In this document: positions 32,908 through 42,800 of the stretch, in pieces | How positions within the stretch are numbered: position 1 is the first letter of the stretch | How the letters are laid out: every line of letters starts with the position of its first letter | Origin: Salminus brasiliensis | Lineage: Eukaryota > Chordata > Actinopteri > Characiformes > Bryconidae | Length of the DNA stretch: 64,000 nucleotides | Assembly: GCF_030463535.1 (NCBI RefSeq) | Contig: NC_132893.1 | Coordinates: 27,526,782 to 27,590,781, forward strand | Direction: 5' to 3' | Made by a program: the position numbers and the translations under genes | The notes under the pieces: generated by a model | What the model saw: the letters and a program-made list of their open reading frames with translations, nothing else | Told to the model about the DNA's origin: nothing | Databases searched by the model: none

Positions 32908-33852
32908 TTATAAAGGAACTCTTTGAGCAGGCTGAGGATGGTTAGCATCACGCCATGCTTTGCTGACTTTGTAGCGCAGTTTGTGGGGCAAAAGTGGCAG
33001 CCCAGAGGCACGCTCTGCTTCTTTACTGGGTTTCATTTCACTACTAATCTCTTTAGTGACAGGACTGCTGCCTTCCTGTGCCTGACTATGGGCCATGCCA
33101 TAGCCTGGTCCATTATCAGCAGGCTTTGGGCCATGAAGCATCAGCATCTCGCCCCGGGAGAGAGGACCAGGGTAGCTGTTGTGGCTCGAGCTCATGTCTG
33201 GAAGCCCATGGCTTTGGCACGTCTCATATGCAACAGGCATGCACTGTGGGGGACTGTGAGGGTCCCCATTTTTGTAACCAGGGATTCCCAACTCACAGCC
33301 CACACTTCTGTCCTTCTGGTAAACGTTATGAGTGGGGAAGTTTTCCATCCCTGGAAGACAAACTGAATCATAGCTTGGGCCCAAACACTGCACTGGAGCT
33401 CGACTGGAAAAACCATAACAAGGGCTGTCAGTTCCTGGCAGAGGGGCCAGGCATGTATCCCTGCACATTGCCTGGCCCATCACACCACCGTCGAAGTGAT
33501 TCTTCACGCCAATGTTGTGGTAGTGAATCGCCGAAAGTGCCGCCTTCAATTTCTCGTTCTCTCGAAGGAGCTCGACGGCTCGCACCTCCAGCAGGCACTC
33601 CTCCATGCGCCTGCGCAGACGCGACCTCTTCGCCGACTCGTTGTTTCGGCTCCGTTTGAGCCAGTACGTGTCGTCCTTCTGCTCCTCCGGGGTGAACTCT
33701 CTCCTCCGACGGGTCGGAGGGGCTCTCCTCGCGGCCATGCCCGGTTCAAACCCGTGAACGGGGGTCCCGTAGCTGTCGCAATTGCTCTGAAATTCGTTCA
33801 CACGACTCCGAGCCGACTCTTCCAGCGCGGAGCAGCAGGTGACTGAGGACAT
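32908..33852 (-). CDS. NFIL3-like bZIP transcription factor (teleost paralogue)
   Basis: Second bZIP gene, tandem to nfil3 and on the same strand, 314 codons. The open frame reaches upstream to a GTG, but the first ATG is at 33852 and an in-frame stop lies a few codons further up. RRRREFTPEEQKDDTYW precedes the basic region, whose core NNESAKRSR (about 70-78) matches NFIL3 NNEAAKRSR. The zipper is short, LLEVRAVELLRENEKLKAAL (about 87-106). The middle is Pro/Ser/Gly-rich with no known domain. Near the C terminus, LLPHKLRYK (about 287-295) matches the NFIL3 motif ALPHKLRIK, supporting common descent including the repression region. It lacks the sumoylation-type IKQEP site and the C-terminal helix of nfil3. 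The 5' coding part is CpG-rich. Teleosts carry several such nfil3-like genes; I cannot say which numbered member this is. Expected role: nuclear D-box-binding repressor (inference). Confidence 0.93.
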   Translation of the reverse strand: MSSVTCCSALEESARSRVNEFQSNCDSYGTPVHGFEPGMAARRAPPTRRRREFTPEEQKDDTYWLKRSRNNESAKRSRLRRRMEECLLEVRAVELLRENEKLKAALSAIHYHNIGVKNHFDGGVMGQAMCRDTCLAPLPGTDSPCYGFSSRAPVQCLGPSYDSVCLPGMENFPTHNVYQKDRSVGCELGIPGYKNGDPHSPPQCMPVAYETCQSHGLPDMSSSHNSYPGPLSRGEMLMLHGPKPADNGPGYGMAHSQAQEGSSPVTKEISSEMKPSKEAERASGLPLLPHKLRYKVSKAWRDANHPQPAQRVPL

Positions 33853-34110
33853 CGCGGCAGACACGTCCCACCTCCTGAAATAATTTCAGCGTTTTCAGGC
33901 GCGTCTGGTCATTTTAAAGCTCATTAGAACTGCGTGGAGGGTAAAGTGCACGGAAACCCCTTCTTTTTGAGGAACCACAGAGTAGACGAACGCCCACCGA
34001 GCAGCCATTGGTTACCTCCTGCAGGATGGGGGTGCCCTGCCCTGTCCTGTCCAGCCCCTCGCTTAGCTGTAGACTTCTTCTGCAGCTTCTCAATTCCGTG
34101 CTCGTTTTAG
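33853..34110 (-). promoter_or_regulatory. 5' flank of the nfil3-like gene
   Basis: CpG-containing sequence upstream of the ATG. An acceptor-like AAATTATTTCAG/GAGG lies 25 nt upstream of the ATG (minus strand). As in nfil3, the coding exon could therefore be preceded by an intron and a non-coding exon, or this could simply be promoter. No TATA box is seen. Confidence 0.35.
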
Positions 34111-34169
34111 TTTCTTGAGGTCAGAAATGCAGTGTAAAAATCCCCAAATCCTGCAGCTGGCCGGTTTCA

Positions 34170-34700
34170 GATGGTCCAGACTGGCCATCCAGGTGAAAAC
34201 ATACCCTAGGCTGGTAGGCAAGCAGGGTGACCAATTTTTTCAGTGAGTTGGATGGACTAGTTTGTCTGTTGGCATGACCAACCTGCCCCAAGCTGGTGGT
34301 AAAGGTAAAGGTAAAGGTGCACGTATTTGTCACTGTACACTGTACAGTGAAATGTGTCCTCTGCATTTAACCCATCTGGTAGTGAACACACACTCTCACA
34401 CACACACGTGTTAGGGGCAGTGAGTACACACACACACCCAGAGAGGTGGGCAGCCAACTCCAGGGCCCGGGGAGCAGAGAGGGTAAAGGGCCTTGCTCAA
34501 GGGCCCAACAGTGGCAGCTTGCCGAGCCCGGGAATCGAACCCACAACCCTGTTATCGATATCCCGGCGCTCTAACCTCATACTGGTGGATTAATTTAGTA
34601 AAGCTAGTTCACCAGTTTGTTCAGGATGGTCATACTGATGGTCCAATGTGGTCAGGCTGGTAGACCAGGTCATCCAGCGTGATGATCTTTGAGCTGGCCA
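34170..34700. repeat. 'GACCAGC' repeat, block C, split by a SINE
   Basis: 34170-34299 and 34582-34700 share the CCAGC/GGCTGGT vocabulary of blocks A and B (GCATGACCAACCTG, AGGCTGGTAGACCAGGTC). They are separated by the SINE at 34300-34581. Confidence 0.65.
34300..34581 (-). mobile_element. tRNA-derived SINE, 'GGGGCAGTGG' family, copy 1
   Basis: Minus-oriented. From the right: GTTAGAGCGCCGGGATATCG, then the B-box region GGGTTCGATTCCCGGGC, then CAAGCTGCCACTGTTGGGC, CTTGAGCAAGGCCC, a (GT)n-rich middle, and the end CAGTGACAAATACGTGCACC with a (CTTTAC)n tail. The A-box end is truncated compared with the copy at 57.0-57.3 kb. CTGGTGG flanks it on both sides (34293-34299 and 34582-34588) and may be the target duplication, although the host repeat is itself rich in CTGGT. 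Confidence 0.8.
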
Positions 34701-36223
34701 GGCTGCTGCCCCCCAAGCACACATGAAACTTGTGCTTTTTTGTGCGAGACTGTTTATGTGCACTTAGAAAAATAAATGAAATGTACAATAAACTGATAGT
34801 AATTGTATTGATGTAACATCTAAATTAATGTAATTAAAATTTCCCATTAATATTTTTGCATATTGGAGTTATAATTAAATGTTTTGCTTTATGCAAACTT
34901 GAATTTTGACTTTATGCAATTTCTGAATTTAAGATGTAGAATAATAATGGCCTACATGCTGAAACCCAAATGCCTCTCCCAATTAAAATATTAAACATAT
35001 GAAAGTTTTTTGTATCCAAGTAGATTTTTAACAAAATAATTATTCATCCATGTCAAATTTTAGCTTTAACCAGACTTCACGTACATACTTTAATGGTCAG
35101 TTGGATCTCGGATATAAACTATTGGACTTTATGGTGCTGAACCCTCGATTTCATGGCCAGTGCAGTGCACCACTGGCCTCTGGTTCACTAATCGCACTCC
35201 GAAGCGGAACAAAACAACCGCATTAAGACCCTTGGCGAAGAGGTGGTCTTGGTCCGGTTCATTTGTGGTGAGAACATGATCTGACCACGATCTGACCCAA
35301 CGATCAGGTGTACTCCACAGGTTTAAGCTAAACGTAACCAGGTGGTTATTTCCCTCATAATTAGGCTACTACAACTATGAATAAATGCCATCTCTGCCGT
35401 TGCTCCATGTTAAACTGCACAGAAATCTGCACTAGTCCAGAACACAGGGCCTTCTTCCTGTATTTACCCGATTTGGTGTGTTGGGTTTTTCCCTTGTGTG
35501 GAAACAAACCAAACCAAGGGGGAAACGCTCCAAGTTTACAAAGACTAGAGCAAATGAACTATACACTATAATGCGCCTTTGAAGACACACTGGGAAACAT
35601 GCTGCACAAGGCCAGGTGTGCCTGGCTCTGTATACATTTAACAGCATGAGGTCAATTCCCTGAGATGAGGTTAAAACGATTGTGTTAATAGTAAATAAAT
35701 AGTTTGTGGCGATTTGGCTCAATAATGCACTGGTCTGTTTGCTCTGGCTACTGGGCTCATGCAGATCTCCACATTGGGGGTCCTCAGTTCGTGGCGTAAC
35801 CAGCAAGCTGACTGGCGCATTTTTTTTATGAAAGTCGGGACTGTCTCCGTAAACAGATGCCATGTTGAGTGCTACGAGAACTCCCCGTTCATATTTCAGC
35901 CAGTGGCCGGTCTCCTTATTTATAATATCGCTGGTCATACAATAGTAATTAAAAGCCATAACTAATCTGGACAGCAATCGAACAACTGGTCAGCTTGCAT
36001 AATTTCAGTCCTGTCTGTAGCTCTGTGGGTTTTCATTTTTTTTTATTAATAGACATCAAGGATGAGGTCCTGCATGTCAAATCAAATTTGTCTCTCAGAA
36101 AAAAACAATATAATAAAAATGATATAAATGCTAAACAATTAAACATGATATTTATGATCAAATGATAAAAGCAGACATTTTATAGACAGTTAAAGGGAAA
36201 AATTGGTGTGTGTCACGTATCAC
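34701..36223. other. Intergenic between nfil3-like and ror2
   Basis: No gene recognised. A 181-codon minus-strand frame at 35432-35977 has no family resemblance and is probably chance. The segment 35700-35980 is complex and repeat-free and could be regulatory; the rest is AT-rich. Confidence 0.4.
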
Positions 36224-37301
36224 TTTATTTGACACTCAAGGTCACTGGATGTACACAATATTCGAGTAAGTTCTGTTATAATGGCTTGGTAAAAAGCAAG
36301 TATCTGGGTTTAAACAAAAAGTAATAACGCTGGTTAAACAAAACTGTTTAAAAGAAGGAAAGAAAAATAAAAGAATCCATTTCTTTATGAGAAGCACTGA
36401 CATAAATTACAAATCTTTACATCATCCATTTAAAGGAAAAAAAGAAAAGGAAAAATAAATGTTGTAGGCACATCCTCAGCTGACCTCTCAGTTTCTGCAT
36501 GCCCCGAATACATTTGATGCAGTTTGTGTCACAGAGTGTTTGATTTTGTTTTTTTTGCATAGTTTTGAGTCCATCACTTAAAAATCGTCGCTCCTTTAGC
36601 TGAACCCTGTGAACACATTCCGACTCAGCGGGACACAATGACCATCAATGAGCATCAATGTAGTTAGTAAACACGGCAAGTCTCTCTCATTTCACTGAGA
36701 ACATGAGAAACCTCAGATTGCCTGAACTTTCCTATGACAGTCTTGAAATAAAAAAAAAAAGAAACTTGGAGACATTAATAGGTGGCAAGTACAGGAATCC
36801 TTATAAAAAGATACAACGCTTCATGTTGCACAGCAACAGTAAGAACACAAATTCTTCTGAATGGCTTTGCAACAAGTTTGATTAAGAGAAAAAGAAAATA
36901 AAAATCTGTCCGTACATCATGCCAGCTGCCCACCTACTGTAGAAAGGTTAGAAGTTCTTCATTTCAGACCTCTGAAGGCAGCTCACTGGTACACCGCTGT
37001 CACCAGTCCTCAAGGTACAGCCTCCAAACAGAGAGTCATGTTCTAGTGACTGCTGTTCTTCATTTCAGACATCTGAAGGCAGCTCACTGGTACAGCCATC
37101 ACCAGTCCTAGAGATACTGCCTCCAAAAAAAATGAAAGTCATGTTCTAGCGACTGCTGAGAAACATAAATAACGCTCAGTTTCAATCGTCGCAATCAACG
37201 GTTTCCCTTCACTGTTTTTCAGACTGATGCTCAACTGGCAGACGGTACAAAGTCACACTTCACAGAACAGCTCCTGCTGTCATTAGGTCCTCAACGGCTG
37301 C
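36224..37301 (-). other. ror2: ror2 3' UTR with candidate AATAAA at its end
   Basis: Sequence downstream of the ror2 stop codon. The minus-strand AATAAA at 36224-36229 is a plausible polyadenylation signal, giving a 3' UTR of about 1.1 kb. Other A-rich stretches exist, so the end is uncertain. It contains a tandem duplication of about 101 bp (36954-37159). Confidence 0.5.
36954..37159. repeat. 101-bp tandem duplication in the ror2 3' UTR
   Basis: GTTCTTCATTTCAGACxTCT starts at 36954 and again at 37055. Both copies continue through GAAGGCAGCTCACTGGTACA, CACCAGTCCT, CTGCCTCCAAA or CAGCCTCCAAA, and end with GTCATGTTCTAGxGACTGCT. The copies differ by scattered substitutions and a few indels. Confidence 0.9.
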
Positions 37302-38729
37302 TTACGCCTCTGAATGCATCTCACTGTCATTAATCTGTGGGCCGTCATTGTCCCCTAGGAGCTCCGTTTCGGGCACAGACGCATCCTCGCTGTGCAGGCC
37401 ATTCTGGGAGGCGCCATCAGCCATGTTCTCCTCAGCTGCCTTAGTATCATCACTCAGGAGGCCCGCCCTATCCGTGCCCGAGGCATTGGATGGTGCCGTA
37501 GTGACGTAGCCTGTGCTGGTAGAGCCACTGCCACTGTGATGCGAACCGGCCTTAGCTACCATCTGCGGGTGCATCTGCTGTGAGGGCATTTGCATGGGGA
37601 TCTGCATAGGGTAGAAGTTCTGGAGGTATGGGTAGGCAGGCACAGGCTGGTAGCCATTGACGGGGATGTACAGCTGAGGCGGGACCATCGGCCTCATTTG
37701 GCCTTTCATGGGCATAAACTGGGGCTGGGGGAACGGTGAGGCTTTCTTGGGTGTGACATAGCGGGCAGCGCTGATGTTACTAACAGGGCTTGTGCTGAGA
37801 GAACTCGTCTGGGTGGTGTTGCTGGCTCCGGAGGTCTGCGCCGAGCTGTTGTAGTTGGACAAGCTTTCCCAAGTGCGTAAGCGTGCATGGATGTCCTTGA
37901 AGCGTGGCCGCCGCGCTGGGAACTCGTTCCAGCACTCCAGCATGAGCGTGTAGATCCAGGAAGGGCAGTCATCGGGGCAGGACAGCACTTGTCTGTTGCG
38001 CACCATCTCAATCACATCCTGGTTGGAGTAGCCGCAGTAGGGCTGCAGGCCATAGCTGAAGATCTCCCACAGCACCACCCCGTAGGACCAGATATCAGAG
38101 TCGGTTGAGAACTTGCCGTACATTATGGCTTCTGGGGACATCCACCGGATGGGGAAAGGACTGTTTCCCATCAGCTTGTAGTAGTCAGCGGAGTAAACAT
38201 CCCGAAACAGCCCAAGGTCAAGAATCTTCACGTTGAGCTTGTCGCAGACCAAGATGTTCCGAGCAGCCAGATCTTTGTGGACAACATGGTGGCTGGACAA
38301 GTACTCCATCCCGGCCGCCACCTGGGTGACTATGTGCAGGAAGTCTGCCTGTTCCAGAGCCGACTTGACCGTTTTGTCATCGTCAGAGCTGCCCACGTCA
38401 GAGTGTGGAGAGCGCATGACCAGGAACTCGTGCAGGTCACCATGGCCTGAATAACTGAAGATCATGCTCATGGGCTGCTCTTTGGTCACGACACCAAGGA
38501 GGCACACAATGTTGGGGTGCTGGAGGCGGGAACGGAGCATTGCCTCATGACGAAACTCTTCCCGCAGACTTCCCTCATCCTTGTCTTTCACCGTTTTGAT
38601 GGCCACCACCTGGGTCTGCTCTCCAGGGGCTGTGCCATAGAGGTGACCTTTGTAGACCTTTCCAAAGCGATCCTCTCCAAGCTCCTCCATGAACCGTACA
38701 GCTGACAAGTTGACTTCTCTGAGCTTTGC
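37302..38729 (-). CDS. ror2: ror2 exon 9 - kinase domain and C-terminal tail
   Basis: ROR2 is a single-pass Wnt5a receptor acting in planar polarity and skeletal and heart development. This last exon (acceptor CTCTTAG, 475 codons plus stop) encodes the tyrosine-kinase-like domain and tail. [20 protein letters not shown] matches human [19 protein letters not shown]. Motifs: nucleotide loop [11 protein letters not shown] (second Gly replaced by Asp), VAIKTVKDK with the ATP lysine, [10 protein letters not shown] in place of HRD, DLG in place of DFG, activation loop YSADYY, and [20 protein letters not shown]. These deviations are normal for ROR2 and mark it as a pseudokinase-like receptor. The tail has Ser/Thr-rich ([20 protein letters not shown]), Pro-rich ([20 protein letters not shown]) and second Ser/Thr-rich ([19 protein letters not shown]) regions, then VPETELLGD. 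All match ROR2 rather than ROR1. Confidence 0.98.
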   Translation of the reverse strand, partial: AKLREVNLSAVRFMEELGEDRFGKVYKGHLYGTAPGEQTQVVAIKTVKDKDEGSLREEFRHEAMLRSRLQHPNIVCLLGVVTKEQPMSMIFSYSGHGDLHEFLVMRSPHSDVGSSDDDKTVKSALEQADFLHIVTQVAAGMEYLSSHHVVHKDLAARNILVCDKLNVKILDLGLFRDVYSADYYKLMGNSPFPIRWMSPEAIMYGKFSTDSDIWSYGVVLWEIFSYGLQPYCGYSNQDVIEMVRNRQVLSCPDDCPSWIYTLMLECWNEFPARRPRFKDIHARLRTWESLSNYNSSAQTSGASNTTQTSSLSTSPVSNISAARYVTPKKASPFPQPQFMPMKGQMRPMVPPQLYIPVNGYQPVPAYPYLQNFYPMQIPMQMPSQQMHPQMVAKAGSHHSGSGSTSTGYVTTAPSNASGTDRAGLLSDDTKAAEENMADGASQNGLHSEDASVPETELLGDNDGPQINDSEMHSEA

Positions 38730-38880
38730 CTAAGAGGAAGAGTTTATGCATTAGAAACTTCACTGGTGTGGTTACATCATTCACTAGCTGTCTCGCAGTT
38801 ACGCAGTTTCATTATCATGACTGCCAATTCAATCTCACAAGAAATAATAAGCAGCAGATCTTCCCTGATGTGAGTAATAC

Positions 38881-39086
38881 CTGATGCTTGTGCTGGTTGA
38901 GGAGTGGCATCTCCATATCCTGACTAGGAGAGGCTGTGAGCTGCCGACGAGGAGGACTGTCAACCGACTCCTTCTGCTTGTTACGGCACATGCAGACCAG
39001 GAAGAAGAGGCAGGCAATAACCAGTGGGATGGCGATACTGGGGATGAGGATGTAGAGGATCTCCTTCTTCACATTCTCTGGGGGTT
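38881..39086 (-). CDS. ror2: ror2 exon 8 - transmembrane and juxtamembrane
   Basis: 206-nt exon between acceptor TTCCAG and donor GTATTA. It encodes (K)PPENVKKE, then the membrane span [25 protein letters not shown], the stop-transfer RNKQKE, and the juxtamembrane [25 protein letters not shown]. The span and SPSQDMEMP are almost identical to human ROR2. The phase is 1 in (an A from exon 7 completes the Lys codon) and 0 out into exon 9. A clean exon with no odd features. Confidence 0.97.
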
Positions 39087-39223
39087 CTGGAATTCAACAC
39101 ATTCAATGTAACCCATAGAAACAGACCATATGAGTTCGTGCATTCACAGCTGTGTTGCATGTACTACATGCATGGTGGCAAGTATAGGATTATTGATCAT
39201 AATTGGCAGAATGTTCTACTCAC

Positions 39224-39469
39224 TGCATGGACGGATGTCACAGAGGTCAACCCTCACACGGGAATCAAGAGTGAAGCACCAAGGACTTTCCATTTGCCCC
39301 CCTGGGTTCCTGCAGAAGTTGTGCCCTCCTCTGAGCTCGGGATATTCCACAGGTGTCAGGTGGTGGTTGTGTGGATATTGGGCACTCCAGGATTGGCACT
39401 GGTATCCAGACTTGGTTACACTGACGGTACCTCTGTAGTTGGCACCACTGCCATTATAACAGCTGTGAT
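39224..39469 (-). CDS. ror2: ror2 exon 7 - kringle domain
   Basis: 246-nt exon (acceptor CTACAG, donor GTGAGT) encoding (Y)[19 protein letters not shown] onward to LCDIRPC. Six cysteines (HSC, YQC, NFC, SPWC, DLC, RPC) fit the three disulfides of a kringle; [12 protein letters not shown] is the typical kringle core. It aligns with human [21 protein letters not shown]. The phase is 1 on both sides. A TAG directly after the donor would stop readthrough. ROR proteins are the only receptor kinases with Ig, Frizzled and kringle modules together. Confidence 0.97.
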
Positions 39470-40206
39470 CTGTAGGAGAATCTTTCACAAGGATTGAAAA
39501 TTAGAGAAAAGAAATGGACAGCCAGCTGCAAAACTACTGCACACACCAGGGATAAATGGGTGACAATGGGGTATTTGGCCATGGTTGCCCAATCTACCCT
39601 GAAGAGTTAAGCTCCAAACCTAATCTAATACATCTGATGCAGACAATGAAGGTCCTCACTGGCTTCTAAATATTAGCGCCAGATGTGTTGGAGCTGATTA
39701 GGACGATTAGGCACCCCTGTATTACACTATATGATGTTATTGGTGCTAAGAGACATGACCTGGCATACATCACTAGAGGGCGCTCTTGATTCATGCGTTT
39801 CCTCCACAGCAAGTGACTATGCTTGCTTTTAGCACACATCTAGAAGACCAAGATGACACCCAGGAAGGTAGGACAACTGGCCCAAAAAGGCTATGCTCTA
39901 TGCTATAGGCTAGGCTATGTATATATACTTTATTGCAGACATTATTTGTTGAGGGCTGCTGGCCAGGTCTTTTATTTGTTCTACTCTGGCCAGAACTGAT
40001 CCGAGTGATTGGAGTTCCACATGCCTTAGGTGTACTGGAATGTAAAACAGAACAAAAATGCAAACTGGCTGGGGGGTCTCTGAAGACCTTTGGAAAGGTG
40101 GGCTTCATTGTGCTGGCATCATTGTGCTGGCATCCAATTACTTAGTTTACAAAAGACTTATTGTCAACATCAAGTTCCCAGACGGGACTGTGGAAGGTCT
40201 ACCTAC

Positions 40207-40521
40207 ATGTCTCCAGACGGTCGACAGGCACGCCAATGCGCATGCAGCTGGCAGCATCGGGTGAGCCTGGGTGGGGCAGCAAGTGGCAGTTGGGCAGCTC
40301 CAGCTGCATGAGGATCAGAGGGTTGGAGCGGGCGATGGTGTACTCTGTGCGGCACAGGTCGTTCTCCAGGGCTTCGCACTCATCCCTGCAGAGCTGCCGC
40401 TGTCTTGGGCCCCTGTTGCCTTCCTCACACAGCGGGAAGACGTAGTGGCAGAAGGAGGGGATGGCGAACTGAGAGCACTGGTCAGACAGCTGGGTGGAAG
40501 TTCCAATCATGGTAAATGCAG
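40207..40521 (-). CDS. ror2: ror2 exon 6 - Frizzled-like cysteine-rich domain, main part
   Basis: 315-nt exon (acceptor TTTAG, donor GTAGGT) encoding (A)[19 protein letters not shown] through [17 protein letters not shown](Y). Eight of the ten CRD cysteines are here (DQC, SFC, PLC, LCRDEC, DLC, PNC, SC). The Wnt-binding CRD matches human ROR2 [20 protein letters not shown] closely. A second GT three nucleotides into the intron (GTAGGTAGAC) is not usable: only the upstream GTAGGT joins in frame to exon 7, giving RLET-Y-HSCYNG as in human GRYHQCYNG. The phase is 1 at both ends. Confidence 0.96.
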
Positions 40522-42055
40522 CTAAAGGGAAGAGAAAGTAATGGGAAAGGTGAAGTACAATGAAAGGACAAGATCAACTGATCAGAAGTCAGACTGAGGT
40601 TAGAATATTAAATGATTAAATAAGTGAATGGCATGAACATGGAAAGACTAATACTAATACCCTCTTAAATGCTTCCAAGTTTAATACTGAATGATCCACT
40701 ATCTCTGTACCCTGAATTCCTCTGGATGAGGCAGAAGGCAACAGAAGAAAATAGTTGCGTAACCTGAGCCTTTTTCAGTTAGGGGCATTTTTCCATTGGG
40801 CTAAAACACTGAACCCTTACTTGAGAGAGATTACATGTAAATAAAAGTAATGCAATTACACGAACTCAATTTCCTGAGAGAAGAGAAGCCAAACATGACA
40901 TCAACAGAGTCATTCCAGGCTAAAGAATGGCAGGACCCTATTTTCTCTGACAGAGTTATTGCAAAGAATTTATTTAATTTCTGTACTTGATGATAAGATT
41001 AAAGTCCTAAAGTTCTGTTTCATCGTCCTTCTGGTCTCTTAAAACTAAGTTACTTTAAGCGACTGCGGCCAAACCTGGCATCAATTTCAGGAGGGGGAAA
41101 AAAAGCATGCATTTTAATCTCTTTAACATGACCGTTTAGAAATGCTCTAAAATCTCTGCGCATGATACTTCCAGATGTCTGCTGGGGCAATTTTCACCAA
41201 TCATATTTGATGCATTACATATTTTTAAATGAAAACCATAGATCTGAAATTTCTGCAAATAATTTTTACCATATGCTTTCACGGGGAGTGTTTCTTACAG
41301 TTAAACATACTGTACATGGAAACACTGAGCAGAAGTTCCAGCAATAGTGGCAGCAATTTCAATCACAATACACAGTCAATTATTTGTATAGGACTGAGCC
41401 CAGATCTGTACACTACACTAAAAGGCTTTAAATGACAAACAGCTTGGAACTTGGCAATCAGGGTAATGTGAGATGAGCCAATTGAGTCATTTTATGATCA
41501 ATCACATGGAGAAAAGAATTGGGACACCTGCTCTTTCATTGTTTCTTCCAAAATCAAGAGTATTTATAACAAAATTTTTAAAAATCCTGCTTTTGGTGGA
41601 GTAACTGTCTCCACTGTCCATGGAAGGCTTTCTACTAGATTTTGTATTGCTGTGAAAATTTGATTGCATTCAGAGACAAGAGCGTCAGTGAGGTCAGGAT
41701 GTTGAATGATCACCACCCCACCTCATCCCAAAAGTATTAGATAGAGCGCCAACCTTCCAGGGAACACAGTTCCACCGCTCACAGCTCACTGCTAGTAGGA
41801 CTTATACCTCTATAGCAAACAGCTGGCATTAGGCATGGTGCCAAGGTTCACATTTATCTGCTCCAGAGAGTCCTATGCTATATCAGTACTTTTCTACAGA
41901 CAAGCTGTGTGTGTGCAAATTTGCACATCTTTTCCAGCAATGGGTGCAATGTAAAGAAGGGGAATGCATTAATTAGAAGGGGTGTCCACAAACATTTGGG
42001 CTTACTGACCTGCAAAAATACATTTGGCCTTATTGTGACTCTAACTGACTCTTAC
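40522..42055. other. ror2 intron 5
   Basis: Intron between CRD exons. It carries MITE copy 7 at 41502-42003; otherwise it is AT-rich with no feature recognised. Confidence 0.8.
41502..42003 (+). mobile_element. MITE 'CACTATAT' family, copy 7
   Basis: Left end CACATGGAGAAAAGAATTGG then GACACCTGCTCTTTCATTG, with TTGGTGGAGTAACTGTCTCC inside. The right end TTAGAAGGGGTGTCCACAAA then CATTTGGGCTTA is degenerate. It ends only about 50 bp from the donor side of ror2 exon 5 (42056). Confidence 0.75.
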
Positions 42056-42177
42056 CTGTGATTCGGTTCTCACTTTCTCCCTGCATCTGCAGAGACTCCA
42101 CATAGATGCTCCTGTTTCCGATAAAGCGTGCACAGGCGATGCCCCGGTATGGCTGACAGAAACCCTTCTCATGGGTC
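42056..42177 (-). CDS. ror2: ror2 exon 5 - start of the Frizzled-like domain
   Basis: 122-nt exon (acceptor TTTTTTTAG, donor GTAAG) encoding [20 protein letters not shown] and [20 protein letters not shown](A). It matches human [20 protein letters not shown] and IYVDSLQMQGEIENRITA. It supplies the first two CRD cysteines. Its first base completes the codon begun by GC of microexon 4 (phase 2 in), and the last G leads to Ala in exon 6 (phase 1 out). Confidence 0.97.
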
Positions 42178-42284
42178 CTAAAAAAACACAAAAACATAAG
42201 GTCAGGATTCCTATACTACCTTCTTTAACTGGTGCTCGTTATGTGATCACAAGCAGTAACCCCATGTAGAGAGAACACGGCAAC

Positions 42285-42800
42285 ACTTTTTCTTCCCAGA
42301 TACTGATCTCCTCTACAACATCTGGAGAATTCAAGCCTTTCTCTCCAGAGAGGCCACCCAGGTGCTTGTTCAGTCCCTCATCATTTCAAGACTTAACTTT
42401 CAAGACCTAACTCCCTTCAGACTGGTCTTCCAACGTGTACCACCAGGCTCTTGCAATTGATCCAGAACTGTGTGTCAATTTTCTAAGATCAGCAATGTAA
42501 CTCCTATACTCCAATCCCTACAATGGCTTCCTGTAGCTGTCCATCAGACCCAAAATCCTGGCACTGGCAAAAAAAGTTCCTTCAATACCTAATGGCAATG
42601 GTCAAAACCCAATCCGTACCAATAGCCTTTTGAGCTTCAAATATGGCTCAGCATGAGCCACCATTCTTCAAGACTTATGGAAGACAAGCATCTAGACTCA
42701 ATCTCACATAATTTAGCACTAATCTTGCACTAATGAAAGGTTTGTGATTGAACTTGTGTCACTCTGGATAAGAACATCTGCTAAATGCCATAAATGTAGA
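42285..42800 (+). mobile_element. L2-like LINE fragment, copy 2
   Basis: Same family as the copy at 10.1 kb: YNIWRIQAFLSREATQVLVQ, then SLQWLPVAV and a decayed remainder. It ends with the 3' tail TCTGGATAAGAACATCTGCT then AAATGCCATAAATGTA. Plus orientation, in ror2 intron 4. Non-functional. Confidence 0.75.

Noticed and set aside
33078..33659. 193-codon plus-strand open frame
   Set aside because: Antisense shadow of the NFIL3-like coding exon.
33853..33864. GTG-initiated extension of the NFIL3-like gene
   Set aside because: The first in-frame ATG is at 33852, and a stop lies a few codons upstream.
34480..34560. Possible tRNA gene on the minus strand
   Set aside because: The GGTTCGATTCC box belongs to a tRNA-derived SINE. 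No cloverleaf can be drawn and the A-box end is missing.
35432..35977. 181-codon minus-strand open frame
   Set aside because: No recognisable domain, no splice or promoter context, and codon use unlike nearby genes. Probably chance.
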